64,000 nucleotides of DNA from NCBI GenBank assembly GCA_946482515.1, contig CAMLRS010000002.1, forward strand, positions 310,001 to 374,000. Reading direction: 5' to 3'. The notes below the pieces were generated by a model. That model saw only the letters and a list, made by a program, of their open reading frames with translations. It made no database searches and had not been told where the DNA came from. Shown here piece by piece: positions 1 to 8,865 of the stretch (positions within the stretch are counted from its first letter, which is position 1; each line of letters begins with the position of its first letter). Both the position numbers and the translations under genes were made by a program. This stretch comes from an uncultured Flavobacteriales bacterium (GTDB lineage Bacteria; Bacteroidota; Bacteroidia; Flavobacteriales; Crocinitomicaceae).

Positions 1-356
1 TCGTTGGCGGACCGGCCGATAAAGCTTTGTGTGAAGAAATCCGTCTGGCAGCCGACTTACCGGAAAGCAGCAACCTGGCAGGGAGTTTATCGCTGTTGCA
101 GTCCTGTGCACTTTTTTCCCGCGCCCAACGGTGTTATGTCAACGATTCCGGCCCGATGCACATGGCTTCCGCAGTTAATGCGCCAACAACGGCGTTTTTC
201 TGTTCCACCATTCCGGCTTTTGGATTTGGCCCTTTAGCCGACGACAGCGAGATCAGGGAAATCAGTGAACCGCTTTACTGTCGCCCGTGCGGATTGCATG
301 GCTACAAGGCTTGCCCCGAGGGACATTTTAAGTGTGGTACCGCCATTCAATTATGA
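1..356 (+). CDS. Glycosyltransferase family 9 (ADP-heptose:LPS heptosyltransferase-like), C-terminal part
   Basis: The gene starts before the window; about 117 C-terminal residues are visible in the frame beginning at base 3. They carry the family 9 signature NDSGPMHMASA, the sugar-nucleotide binding region, followed by a Cys-rich tail (CRPCG, then ACPEGHFKC) seen in Bacteroidota members of the family. Such enzymes add heptose or a related sugar to the LPS core at the cytoplasmic face of the inner membrane. The stop is at 354-356. The exact acceptor cannot be told from this fragment. Confidence 0.85.
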   Translation, partial: VGGPADKALCEEIRLAADLPESSNLAGSLSLLQSCALFSRAQRCYVNDSGPMHMASAVNAPTTAFFCSTIPAFGFGPLADDSEIREISEPLYCRPCGLHGYKACPEGHFKCGTAIQL

Positions 357-369
357 ATTATAAAGTATC

Positions 370-397
370 AATTATTAAGGGGCAAACCTTGATAATT
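370..397. terminator. Hairpin between convergent genes
   Basis: The arms aattattaagg (370-380) and ccttgataatt (387-397) pair over 11 bp with one wobble around a 6-nt loop. A second, overlapping inverted repeat (tgaattat 354-361 with ataattca 392-399) encloses it. It lies between two converging genes in AT-rich DNA, so a weak bidirectional terminator is likely, although no long T run follows. Confidence 0.45.
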
Positions 398-412
398 CAT
401 AATTAATAATTG

Positions 413-2869
413 CTAATTTCTCTTTTTGAGGCGTCCTGCATCCAGGAAAAACAGTGCTTTAACCGAAAAACTATTCAGCTGCGGTTGTTCGAACAATCCT
501 TTGAAGGTATAGAGGTAATTGAGGTCGAGGATGTTCTCCGACGCATAAATGTTGTACTTCCAGACGAACCGGATTTCACTGCCCGGGTAAATCACCCAGC
601 GGAAGCTCATGTCTACGGTAAAGGCATTGTAGCTGGTGTTGTGCAGCGGCGAGCCGTCTTCGTCGGATAAGCCGGAATAGGCCGAAGCATCTGTCCAGCC
701 GTCCTGGCGCAATTCCCGGAAACCGAGATACGATACTTCCTGCCAATAATGGTTCAGGCGTAAAACCAGTCCCATGCGATTGGTGAAGGTATAATCGGCA
801 GCGATGGCGTTGTTGACAATCCAGCGGTTGCGCGTTCCCAGGATGATGCGATCTGTGAAATCGGCATCGGTGACGCGCACGTAGCCGTAGTTATGGAGGT
901 AACGGCTCACACCTGTGGTCAACACCACAAACATGCGGTTGGAAAACCGGATGCGCGGACTCACTTCCGCATCGATGTTCGCCATGCCTTTTGCATCGTA
1001 AATGCGGTTGTAAAGGCTGAAATCGAGGGCAAATTTCTTCGAATAATCGCTCGAATAGAAGCCGCCGATCTTGAAGGAAGCCGGAAGGTTCACCGGTCGA
1101 CCAAAGGTGCGCGATTCAAAATGATCGACTTCGCCCAATGGAAACACATCGCTTTCCAAACTGGCCGTTAAGAAGTTGCGGAACGTTGCGAGCGTGAATA
1201 CGTTCACGTACCAATAGGCAAATTTCGATGGATTGTACAGGTATTCCATATTGGTAGAAGCCGTTAAGCTGCGACGCAGGAAACGGCCTTGCGGCTTGAA
1301 TCCTATCCACCTTGTTTCTGCATAAGTACCACGCAGATTGTTTCGTGGAAGAAAACCGAGCTCGTTTTGATCGTAGGTATCGCTCATTTCGTAGTACTCG
1401 GCTTTGTACATAAAGCTTCCCTGCGCTTTTCCGGCGCCGACGAAAATATTGTGCCCCGTTACACCTTCCGATCCCTGCTGCGTGTGCGATAATTTTCCCT
1501 GGAAATCCAGCCTGTATTTGCGTTCCTTGAACAGCAGCAACGAATTGAGTCCCGTTACATTGGCGATGCGATCGATATCGGGCCGGTAAACATTGGAATT
1601 GATGATGGAAATGTTGCTCGCATTGCGCAGGTTCTGTGAAAACACCAGCACGTTGTAATTCGTAAGCGGATGCGCCAGTGTTTCGTAATCATTGCCCAGC
1701 GAATCGCGGGAACGGATATAGCCCCGGTTTTCAATCGCGTTGAACACCCCGATTCCCAGGCCTTTTTTCGTTCGCCCGGAAATTTTCGTGGCGTTGATCA
1801 GCTGCGCCTGTGAAGGAATCGCGGTAACCGTTTGTCCATTGCTCAACAGGGAATCGGCCACTTCCGCCGCCAGCATGGCCGGGCCGCCGATGCGACGCGT
1901 GTAGAACAGATCGCCGATGCCGAACAAATCCATTCCTTCGAGGAAAAACGGTCGGTTTTCGTTGTAGCGCACTTCAAACGGCGACAGGTTGAGGATCAGG
2001 TTATCGGAAACCGTCTGACCGAAATCCGGTACCAATGTGGCATCCAGCGTAAACGACTCGCTGAGGCCGTATTTCATATCCATCCCGAATCGCTGACGGT
2101 AGCGCCATTCCTGATCGCCCGACTGATCGTTGTAGAAATTCTCTACGTAAGCAGTAGTGTAAGGCGAAAACGACAAGCGCAAAGGCGATCGAAGCTGTTC
2201 CATGCCTTCCAGCCGCCCCGATTGTGTGATCTCGCCGTACAATTGCGGATCGACCGGCGACCAGTAGGACATTTCCCGTCTCCGGCGCACCTGTCGTTTA
2301 AAATTCACCTTCCAGTCGCGGATTTCCTGTTCAGGGAAACGCAGCTGCGATAAAGGGATTCGTATTTCGAGCGACCAGCCGTCGACAGTTCTGACAACAC
2401 GGCTTTTCCAGACCGCATTCCAGGTAAAATCTTCATCCGTCTGACTGATGATGGCATCCAGCTCCACACCGGCAGCCGTTACGTAAAAAGCAAACGCATT
2501 CTGCCCGCTTCCATAAGGATCCAGCAATACGCCAAACCAATCCGCGTTCCCGAAATCGTCGCGCTGGGAAAGCACCGCCAAAACACTATCGGGCGTCACA
2601 TCTTTCAGCTCCGCAGCAATGTAAACCGCCTGATCGTCGTAGCCCAGCCACACTTCCGTCTGAAACACAGAAGCTTTCCCATAATCGGGATAATTAACGA
2701 TAAAGGAATCGGCTACGGGAAGATTTTTCCAAAGCGGCTCTTTCAGCTCGCCGTCAAGCGTCACAGGCTCTTCTATACGCAGGGCCCGCAATGTTTCCGG
2801 TATAGCCGACTGCGCCCGTAGAATCGGGAAAGCGAGGGCGGTCAACAGAAACGTAAGAAGTAGCTTCAC
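413..2869 (-). CDS. DUF5916 outer-membrane protein with CBM9-like N-domain
   Basis: This 818-residue protein begins with a signal peptide (about residues 1-19, ending at RAQ). An N-terminal beta-sandwich of the carbohydrate-binding CBM9-like type follows (about 30-215), with motifs such as LDGELKEPLW and DWFGVLLDPYGSGQNAFAF. The rest, after about 230, is the DUF5916 region with alternating amphipathic strands and aromatic residues, consistent with an outer-membrane beta-barrel. Length and layout match the family. The substrate is unknown. It converges with the glycosyltransferase at 1-356 and is divergent from the thioredoxin-like gene at 3055. Confidence 0.85.
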   Translation of the reverse strand: MKLLLTFLLTALAFPILRAQSAIPETLRALRIEEPVTLDGELKEPLWKNLPVADSFIVNYPDYGKASVFQTEVWLGYDDQAVYIAAELKDVTPDSVLAVLSQRDDFGNADWFGVLLDPYGSGQNAFAFYVTAAGVELDAIISQTDEDFTWNAVWKSRVVRTVDGWSLEIRIPLSQLRFPEQEIRDWKVNFKRQVRRRREMSYWSPVDPQLYGEITQSGRLEGMEQLRSPLRLSFSPYTTAYVENFYNDQSGDQEWRYRQRFGMDMKYGLSESFTLDATLVPDFGQTVSDNLILNLSPFEVRYNENRPFFLEGMDLFGIGDLFYTRRIGGPAMLAAEVADSLLSNGQTVTAIPSQAQLINATKISGRTKKGLGIGVFNAIENRGYIRSRDSLGNDYETLAHPLTNYNVLVFSQNLRNASNISIINSNVYRPDIDRIANVTGLNSLLLFKERKYRLDFQGKLSHTQQGSEGVTGHNIFVGAGKAQGSFMYKAEYYEMSDTYDQNELGFLPRNNLRGTYAETRWIGFKPQGRFLRRSLTASTNMEYLYNPSKFAYWYVNVFTLATFRNFLTASLESDVFPLGEVDHFESRTFGRPVNLPASFKIGGFYSSDYSKKFALDFSLYNRIYDAKGMANIDAEVSPRIRFSNRMFVVLTTGVSRYLHNYGYVRVTDADFTDRIILGTRNRWIVNNAIAADYTFTNRMGLVLRLNHYWQEVSYLGFRELRQDGWTDASAYSGLSDEDGSPLHNTSYNAFTVDMSFRWVIYPGSEIRFVWKYNIYASENILDLNYLYTFKGLFEQPQLNSFSVKALFFLDAGRLKKRN

Positions 2870-3016
2870 GCTGCAAAGTTGCTTATTTTACAAAAACTGC
2901 GCGTTGTTTATTCCGACAAAATCCGGCTTTGCTGAAACTCCTGAGTGACTTTTTTCGTCTGTAAAGCATTTCAAGGATCCGGCAGTAAATGGATGGTACT
3001 CAATACTGAAAGCTGC

Positions 3017-3024
3017 TATATTCG
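3017..3024 (+). promoter_or_regulatory. Weak -7 box for the 3055 gene
   Basis: TATATTCG differs by one base from the Bacteroidota -7 consensus TAnnTTTG and lies 30 bp before the ATG at 3055. No convincing -33 TTG is present at the usual 19-21 bp distance. Confidence 0.3.
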
Positions 3025-3054
3025 GTTCAACTGTAAACTCTAAAACTTAGAATT

Positions 3055-3855
3055 ATGAAGCATTTTTCCATTCTTTTCTCCACCTGCCTCCTCGCAGGAA
3101 CAGCCTTTTCACAGGTAGGAGCCGTAGCTCCTGATTTTACGCAAACCGATATCAACGGTACAACACACAATCTTTACTCGTATCTGAATGCCGGAAAGGT
3201 GGTGATTGTCGATATGTCGGCAACCTGGTGCGGACCATGCTGGAGCTTCCACAACGGGCATTACCTGGAAACATTACACGATGAATTCGGACCTGGCGGA
3301 ACGAATGAAGTGGTCGTTCTTTTTTACGAAGATGATACGGAGACCACATTGGCCGATCTGAACGGAAGTGGCTCCAACACGCAGGGAGACTGGGTTACGG
3401 GGGTTTCTTACCCGATCATCAACGGTACAGTGGCTTTGCCTTATCCTGAATACGGCACCGGCTATCCGACCGTCAGCGTTATTTGCCCGACGGATAAAAA
3501 AATCAAGGCAACAATCGGCGGTTCGAACATTGCACAAATGCGCACAACTGTGCAGAATGTGATTGATCAATGTGCCGTTAGCAGCTCGGTAAACGAAGCT
3601 TCGTTGCTCCAGGCGAGCGTTGCCCCGAATCCAACTACAGGCGCCGTGAAGATCCAGTTCCAAACGCCACAAACGGAAGAAATGACCGTTACGCTGTACA
3701 GCATTTCCGGTCAAGTGATCCAAACCACGACGCATACAGCAACCAGCGAAAATGCTGTCGAGCTGGATCTTTCGGCAATGGAAACGGGAACCTATTTCGT
3801 GAAAATCACTACAGCAAGCAACAGCAGCGAAATGATCCAGGTGGTCAAACAGTAA
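3055..3855 (+). CDS. Secreted thioredoxin/TlpA-like protein with T9SS type A sorting domain
   Basis: The 266-residue product has a signal peptide (1-19, TAFS/Q). A thioredoxin-fold domain (about 20-170) follows, with the redox motif WCGPCW (Cys59 and Cys62) and a candidate cis-proline at 138 (GYPTV). From about residue 188 it has a T9SS type A C-terminal domain: VAPNPTTG, an LYSISGQ strand, then GTYFVKI near the end. The protein should be exported by Sec, moved over the outer membrane by the Por system and either anchored or released. A thiol-disulfide role outside the cell is inferred. A strong terminator follows. Confidence 0.85.
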   Translation: MKHFSILFSTCLLAGTAFSQVGAVAPDFTQTDINGTTHNLYSYLNAGKVVIVDMSATWCGPCWSFHNGHYLETLHDEFGPGGTNEVVVLFYEDDTETTLADLNGSGSNTQGDWVTGVSYPIINGTVALPYPEYGTGYPTVSVICPTDKKIKATIGGSNIAQMRTTVQNVIDQCAVSSSVNEASLLQASVAPNPTTGAVKIQFQTPQTEEMTVTLYSISGQVIQTTTHTATSENAVELDLSAMETGTYFVKITTASNSSEMIQVVKQ

Positions 3856-3885
3856 AACTGCTGAAATACTCTTAGTTTGGTAATT

Positions 3886-3927
3886 CCCCCGGTTCCGATA
3901 ATCATCGGGATCGGGGGTCTTTTTTTA
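3886..3927 (+). terminator. Rho-independent terminator after the 3055 gene
   Basis: Arms 3886-3899 and 3904-3917 form a 14-bp stem with two wobble pairs and a 4-nt loop (aatc), followed directly by a run of seven T. The stem core (ccgat / atcggga) resembles the palindromes at 23450, 30924 and 52622. Confidence 0.85.
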
Positions 3928-3962
3928 TCGTTGCCGGCCGACTCACAACGCTGGAAAATGGC

Positions 3963-3970
3963 TATTTTTG
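3963..3970 (+). promoter_or_regulatory. -7 box for the lipoprotein gene
   Basis: TATTTTTG matches TAnnTTTG exactly and lies 21 bp before the ATG at 3992. The nearest upstream TTG (3931) is too far away to be a proper -33 element, so the promoter is only partly supported. Confidence 0.45.
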
Positions 3971-3991
3971 AGTAACCCCAAGTTGTCGTTC

Positions 3992-4900
3992 ATGAAAAAA
4001 GCCGATTCTTTCTTTGTTCGCTGCGGATTGACCGTTTCTCTGCTCGTATTATTCACTGCATGCGGATTGCGTTACACGCCAGGAGCTACGGCCGAATCAT
4101 TGGAAGAAGAACGTCGCTTTGCTTTGCAGGAACAGCTGTTCAACGATTACAAATCGATTGGCAAGCACTACAAACCGCTGACGTATGGCGAGCTGACCGT
4201 TGTGAAGCCCGATTCCTACCGTAAGCTGGATTCGCTTTACGAAGTCAAATACCGCAACCGTCACCGCGAAATGCCTGAGCTGGAAGAAGAGATCGGCGTA
4301 CAGAAAGCCATTATCGACAACGACACGAATCGCATCCTGTATGTGGAAACGCACTGGTTTGAGCTAAGCCAGGACAGCACTTATGAGTTTTTCATTTCCG
4401 AGATCAGCCTTACCAAAGACAACCGCATTTACGACGTCCGCAACCTGGAATCGTTCCAGACTGAGAAGCAATACGTGCGATTCGCGGAGCTGTTCATGAA
4501 GGAAGAAAGCCTGCTGAATGGTGAGTTTGGCGTGCTCCCGGAAGAAAATACGTTCTACAACTTTTATAAAAACCGGGCTGCTGCGCTCAGCGGCGTGGAA
4601 AAGGATCGCTTCCTGGCTCACACCTTCGACCTGATGCGGTCAGCCGAAGCGATCGGGACGTTATCAACAGAAGCGCTGTTACGCGTTCGAACGCTGGAGA
4701 CCATGCACCGCAAATACCCGATGCTGGACCTCAACAATCTTCGTCTCAATGTGCAGGAAATCGCCGATACGGGAGGTGGCAGGAATGAATTTTTGTATTA
4801 CCGGGTTACCGTGCTGAATGCACAGGCCGATGCCAGCGAAGCGCCATTCGTTTATCGTTATGATGCTTACTTACAGCCGTTAGTGAATGGTGAGCAGTAA
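3992..4900 (+). CDS. Putative lipoprotein of unknown function
   Basis: The ATG at 3992 is chosen over a TTG at 3968, which overlaps the -7 box. It gives a 302-residue protein with a lipoprotein signal peptide and lipobox LFTAC (Cys24). The mature part is charged and mainly helical at first (about 30-70), with Glu-rich stretches, then mixed alpha/beta, and ends with a likely beta segment (EAPFVYRYDAYLQPLV). No family is recognised. It is expressed alone, after a terminator and facing the convergent DUF4783 gene. It is probably anchored in an inner- or outer-membrane leaflet facing the periplasm. Confidence 0.7.
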   Translation: MKKADSFFVRCGLTVSLLVLFTACGLRYTPGATAESLEEERRFALQEQLFNDYKSIGKHYKPLTYGELTVVKPDSYRKLDSLYEVKYRNRHREMPELEEEIGVQKAIIDNDTNRILYVETHWFELSQDSTYEFFISEISLTKDNRIYDVRNLESFQTEKQYVRFAELFMKEESLLNGEFGVLPEENTFYNFYKNRAAALSGVEKDRFLAHTFDLMRSAEAIGTLSTEALLRVRTLETMHRKYPMLDLNNLRLNVQEIADTGGGRNEFLYYRVTVLNAQADASEAPFVYRYDAYLQPLVNGEQ

Positions 4901-4937
4901 ACAGTCTGTTTATTATTCACTGTTAACGGCTCACTAA

Positions 4938-5321
4938 TTATCCTTTTTCGATGTTGATGGTTTCAATCTTGTAATCGGCGCCTATCTTTTTCCATTTGAT
5001 GGTGACACGATACGATTCGCCTTTGGAAACATAACTGCCGATGGCAAACGTGCCTTCCTCAGTTTCTTTGCCTTTAAAGGTAAATTTGAACGACGAAGCC
5101 GGTTTACGCGTAAAGAAATCTTTCAGTACCTGTGAAGCCTGCGACTGGGAGTAAACTCCTTCCTTATCGACCACATTGATGATCATTTTTTCTTTTCCGT
5201 AAGCCACGATCTTTGCGGCGTCTCCATTGAGGAAAGCCGTCTCAACTGCACTGTAAGGAATCTCTGATGCTGCAAACATGTTGAGCAGGAACGCTGACAG
5301 GAACGTATATAAAAATCCCAT
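4938..5321 (-). CDS. DUF4783 family small exported protein
   Basis: The product has 127 residues, with an N-terminal hydrophobic signal segment (1-18). An NTF2-like alpha/beta fold follows, typical of DUF4783: a helix (about 22-45, YSAVETAFLNGDAAKIVAYGK), then strands ending in YRVTIKWKKIGADYKIETINIEK. DUF4783 proteins are widespread single-domain exported proteins in Bacteroidota with no proven function. The gene is monocistronic, convergent with the lipoprotein gene and divergent from the membrane protein at 5421. Confidence 0.8.
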   Translation of the reverse strand: MGFLYTFLSAFLLNMFAASEIPYSAVETAFLNGDAAKIVAYGKEKMIINVVDKEGVYSQSQASQVLKDFFTRKPASSFKFTFKGKETEEGTFAIGSYVSKGESYRVTIKWKKIGADYKIETINIEKG

Positions 5322-5420
5322 AATCCACTATTTAGTTACTGCGAAAGAGCAAAAACAGTGCCTAATATAACACGACTGTGTCAATCATGCAATTTTGCGA
5401 TTTAAGTGTACATTAGCAGC

Positions 5421-6833
5421 ATGCACGTTTTTCAACGCCGACGGTTACTTTTAGCGCTTTTCGGGCTTGTTCTGGCTGTTTGTGTTCACTGGTGGAATGC
5501 CGAAATGAGCGATCTTCCCTTCGGGCTGCACGCCACTGCCGACGATCCTTCTTACCTCCGTCCGGCAGAAAATTTCTTCGACCACGGCACCTGGAAAGAT
5601 AATTCGACCGGAGCTTCGTCGTTTGTGCAGCGCCCACCGCTTTTTGCCAGCATTCATTTCGTTTTTTACAGTCTTCTAGGAAGCTCAGCTGCCGTTGCAG
5701 GCATGATCTTTTTCTTCCTGCTCCACGGTCTGGTATTGTACCAGCTGCCGGCCTTGCTGAAGAACTTCACCAGCGAGCGAAGAAGTTTAATTTTTGCTGC
5801 TCTATATGCGCTGCTGCCTTGTTTCTGGGGGTTTCTCAGTTACCAGATCACCGAAGCGCTGAGTGCTTCACTTGTGCTGTTGTTGCTTGCGGCAGTGCTT
5901 CATAAAGGCAATTACAGCCTGGCTGTTTCCCTTTTGTTGTTCCTGTGCTGCTGGCTGCTTCGACCGGTGCTTATTCTTTTGTTTCCGCTTCTGCTCTACC
6001 GCCTCATTCGTGAACGAAAAACGCTCATTTCGCTGAAACATTGGTGGACACCTGCCGCGCTGCTGATCGTTGTTGCGACCAGTTTCCTGTGGGAATACCG
6101 CAAAGCCGGCTACATGGGACATTGGGGTGAGCTCCATCCTATTTATCATCCAACGAACGAAAGTCTGTTCCGTCCGGTGCACGCGTCGCTGACCGATCTT
6201 TTTCGTGTCTGGGAAACCCGTCCGGAAGTTTTTCATGCGATTGCCGGCAGCAGTGAATCGTCCGATACGAACTACCGGAGCCGTGGATTCGTTCAACACT
6301 ACATTACCGAACGAAAGGTTCCGCTGAAACCGGAAATACTTTATGCCTTGTTGCAGGAATACGCCCGTGTGAATCGCGCTTTGCAACAGCGCTTTCCGTC
6401 AGAGCGCATCGTTAGCGAAAGTTCGGGCGAAATTGTTCTTCGGCAGAAAATCGATCGTCTTGCCGACTCCCTGCAAAAGGCCGAACCACTTCAATATCAT
6501 ATCCTGACACCCTTGAAAGGCATGCGCGAACAATTGCCGAAAAGTCAGCTCAACCTGGAATTATTCCAGCTTCATTACCGCGGCAGCTGGTGGGCCGAAG
6601 CCCTGCGTTACAGTTGCGTGATCGTTATTCTGGGTTCGCTATTATTGACCTTTCTCGCTTTGTTCTCCCGCAACCGACAGCTGATCCTGCTCGCAGCCGG
6701 TGCTTTTCTTTACCTGTTTTACCTGTTTTACTTCCAGCGTCTGAATGAAGATCGCTACTTATTGCCCGTTTTACCTGTTTTGCTGGTTGTGGCCTGCGGG
6801 CGACTTCAGGATGGCAAGACGTTGGACTATTAG
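5421..6833 (+). CDS. Multi-spanning GT-C-like (PMT/ArnT-type) membrane glycosyltransferase
   Basis: ATG at 5421 gives 470 residues; a GTG at 5406 would add five. There is one N-terminal transmembrane helix (about 6-26), then an external loop with paired aspartates (DDPSYL) and RPPLFASIHF, the arrangement seen in dolichyl-phosphate-mannose/ArnT-like GT-C enzymes. A block of hydrophobic helices follows (about 85-230), then a long soluble loop (about 230-390) and three C-terminal helices. It probably moves a sugar from a polyprenyl-phosphate donor to a periplasmic acceptor; donor and acceptor are unknown. The assignment rests on topology and the DD/RPP motifs only. Confidence 0.55.
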   Translation: MHVFQRRRLLLALFGLVLAVCVHWWNAEMSDLPFGLHATADDPSYLRPAENFFDHGTWKDNSTGASSFVQRPPLFASIHFVFYSLLGSSAAVAGMIFFFLLHGLVLYQLPALLKNFTSERRSLIFAALYALLPCFWGFLSYQITEALSASLVLLLLAAVLHKGNYSLAVSLLLFLCCWLLRPVLILLFPLLLYRLIRERKTLISLKHWWTPAALLIVVATSFLWEYRKAGYMGHWGELHPIYHPTNESLFRPVHASLTDLFRVWETRPEVFHAIAGSSESSDTNYRSRGFVQHYITERKVPLKPEILYALLQEYARVNRALQQRFPSERIVSESSGEIVLRQKIDRLADSLQKAEPLQYHILTPLKGMREQLPKSQLNLELFQLHYRGSWWAEALRYSCVIVILGSLLLTFLALFSRNRQLILLAAGAFLYLFYLFYFQRLNEDRYLLPVLPVLLVVACGRLQDGKTLDY

Positions 6834-6835
6834 AC

Positions 6836-6940
6836 AATAGATTAGTAGACATTAGATTAGTAGACATTAGATTAGTAGACATTAGATTAGTAGACACTAG
6901 ATTAGTAGACATTAGATTGTTAGACATTAGATTGTTAGAC
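6836..6940. repeat. Tandem array of seven 15-bp units
   Basis: Seven head-to-tail copies of attagattagtagac lie directly after the stop at 6833. The three central copies (6851-6895) are identical. The first (6836), fifth (6896) and last two (6911, 6926) differ by one or two bases (aatag-, actag-, and -attgttagac). There are no spacers, so this is a minisatellite-like array. The following 85 bp (6941-7023) is also low-complexity, with repeated taact/aactt words. Confidence 0.95.
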
Positions 6941-7023
6941 AGGAGACCGGAAACTGAACGACCAAACCGTAACTCATCAACTCATAACTAACAACTTCAA
7001 ACTCGTAACTAGCAACTTCTAAC

Positions 7024-7031
7024 TACTTTTG
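7024..7031 (+). promoter_or_regulatory. -7 box just before rlmH
   Basis: TACTTTTG matches TAnnTTTG exactly and ends 4 bases before the ATG at 7035, so a transcript would start at or next to the start codon. A -33 TTG is not evident in the repeat-rich upstream DNA. Confidence 0.45.
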
Positions 7032-7034
7032 TAT

Positions 7035-7508
7035 ATGCAGATCCGAATCCTGTGCATCGGTAAAACGGGCAAATCTTTTCTTGAAGAAGGCGAACGCGAA
7101 TACCTGAAACGGCTTTCCCATTACATTTCTGTGGAGCTGACCATCCTGCCGGACATCAAGAACGCCAAAAGTCTCAGCGAAGAGCAGATCAAACAGAAGG
7201 AAGGTCAGCAATTCCTGGAAAAAATCGGCGTGTCGGATACCGTTATTCTCCTCGACGAACGTGGCAAGCAATACGATTCCGTTGCCTTTTCAGAGCTGCT
7301 GCAGGAACATTTCAATCGCGGTGGCAAGCAATTGTTTTTCCTGATCGGCGGGCCGTATGGATTCAGCAAAGACATTTACCAGCGCGCCAACGGGCAGCTT
7401 TCGTTGTCGAAAATGACTTTTTCTCACCAGATGATCCGCTTATTCTTCATTGAACAGCTGTACCGCGCCATGACCATCCTTAAAGGCGAACCATATCACC
7501 ATCGCTAG
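7035..7508 (+). CDS. rlmH: 23S rRNA (pseudouridine-1915-N3)-methyltransferase RlmH
   Basis: The 157-residue product has the usual length of the family. RlmH uses SAM to methylate pseudouridine 1915 in helix 69 of 23S rRNA, acting on assembled 70S ribosomes. Family motifs are complete: LDERGK (73-78), the trefoil-knot loop IGGPYGF (104-110), and the C-terminal block with SHQMIR, EQLYRA and PYHHR. The ATG at 7035 is preferred to a TTG at 7029, which falls in the promoter box. The next gene starts 23 bp downstream. Confidence 0.97.
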   Translation: MQIRILCIGKTGKSFLEEGEREYLKRLSHYISVELTILPDIKNAKSLSEEQIKQKEGQQFLEKIGVSDTVILLDERGKQYDSVAFSELLQEHFNRGGKQLFFLIGGPYGFSKDIYQRANGQLSLSKMTFSHQMIRLFFIEQLYRAMTILKGEPYHHR

Positions 7509-7531
7509 GAAATAGCTATATTCGGGCGAAG

Positions 7532-8860
7532 ATGCTGGAACTTGGATTTATGGATTGGGCCGTTTGGCTGTTTTTCGTGCTGACCGGCATTTTCCTGATC
7601 TATTTTCTGCCTTACAACCGCGGCACGCTTTCAACGAATAATCGTGCATTGGGATTTTTCATCAAAACCTTTGGCGGTCTGAGCTTCTCACTGGTTTACA
7701 TTTACAGTTTCGGTGGTGGTGATACAACCCAGTATTTTCAGAGTCTCGAGCAATATTCCTCCGTGTTCTACAAAGATCCCGGCTCTTTTTTCGAGCTGCT
7801 GTTCAGCAATGCCGAAGACGCGCAAATCATTCTGCGTCGCACCGGAACGATCATTTTTTACAGTCACACCAGCGAAGACTGGTTTTTCACGCGGTTGATG
7901 TCGCCTTTTTATATCGCGGGTTTCAAATCGTACCTGGGTGTTACGTTCTTCATGTCGCTGATCTCTTACTGGGGCACCCTGAAGTATTACAAGCTGATGA
8001 CCCATCTGCTTCCCGGTAAGGAAAAAATGCTGTTTGCCCTCAATTTCCTGGTTCCTTCGGTCATTTTCTGGGGATCGGGTATTATGAAAGATACGATCAC
8101 ATTCGCGGCATTCGGCTATGCACTGCTGTTGTTTTACGAGCTTATTACTTTCCGACGGAGGATTCTCTGGAACAGCGCCAAACTGTTAGTAACCTGCCTG
8201 GTCATTTTCCAGCTAAAAGCGTATATCGTATTGGCTTTCATGCCGTGGGTTGCTATCACGCTGTTCATGCTGATGAATCATCGGATTCAATCCGTTTTCC
8301 TGAAAGTCATCCTGTTTCCGGTGATTGTATTGACAACTGCCGTGTTTGCGTACTACAGCTCGAGCCTGTTGATCGAAAGCAGCTCGAAATACAATTCCGA
8401 GCGGATCATTCAGAATATCCAGGGATTCCACTCCTGGCACACACAACTGGGTGGATCGGCTTATAGTCTTGGTGAAGTAGAATACACACCTGCCGGCCTG
8501 GCAAAAAAAATCCCGGCATCGGTCAACGTCAGCCTGTTTCGTCCTTATCCGTGGGAAGCCGGCAGCGCCTTCATGCTGCTCACCAGTGTGGAAAGTATTT
8601 TCATCCTGCTGATCACGCTTTACCTTTTAATCAGGGCCCGTTTGAAGATCTTCCGGGTGCTGTTCAAGAGCGAGTTTTTGACAGGCGCATTGGTTTTCTG
8701 TGTGTTTTTTGCCTTTGCAATCGGGGTGAGCACCTATAACTTCGGAGCTTTGGCACGTTTCCGTATCCCTTTGCTGGTTATTTACCTGTTCATCGTTTTT
8801 TATTGCATCAGTCAGCTCAAGAACGTCAAAAATAGTTCACCCGAAGCGCCCAACGCTTAA
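7532..8860 (+). CDS. Polytopic membrane protein, O-antigen polymerase (Wzy)-like
   Basis: This 442-residue protein has about ten predicted transmembrane helices, the first at about 8-27. A long central external loop (about 275-340) contains SWHTQLGGSAYSLGE and a PYPWE motif. A late FGALARFRIPLL sequence is common in Bacteroidota polysaccharide polymerase/ligase-like proteins. As the first gene of the glycan locus, and followed by a flippase, it is most likely the repeat-unit polymerase. Sequence identity among Wzy proteins is always low, so the call leans on topology and context. A near-consensus -7 box (TATATTCG, 7517-7524) lies 7 bp before the ATG. Confidence 0.6.
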   Translation: MLELGFMDWAVWLFFVLTGIFLIYFLPYNRGTLSTNNRALGFFIKTFGGLSFSLVYIYSFGGGDTTQYFQSLEQYSSVFYKDPGSFFELLFSNAEDAQIILRRTGTIIFYSHTSEDWFFTRLMSPFYIAGFKSYLGVTFFMSLISYWGTLKYYKLMTHLLPGKEKMLFALNFLVPSVIFWGSGIMKDTITFAAFGYALLLFYELITFRRRILWNSAKLLVTCLVIFQLKAYIVLAFMPWVAITLFMLMNHRIQSVFLKVILFPVIVLTTAVFAYYSSSLLIESSSKYNSERIIQNIQGFHSWHTQLGGSAYSLGEVEYTPAGLAKKIPASVNVSLFRPYPWEAGSAFMLLTSVESIFILLITLYLLIRARLKIFRVLFKSEFLTGALVFCVFFAFAIGVSTYNFGALARFRIPLLVIYLFIVFYCISQLKNVKNSSPEAPNA

Positions 8861-8865
8861 ATCAT

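Noticed and set aside
6625..6927. Minus-strand open frame with MSTNL repeats
   Set aside because: It arises from the 15-bp tandem array read on the opposite strand and then runs antisense into the membrane-protein gene; there is no signal, promoter or conserved content.
6836..6940. CRISPR array
   Set aside because: The 15-bp units are contiguous without spacers and no cas genes are nearby.
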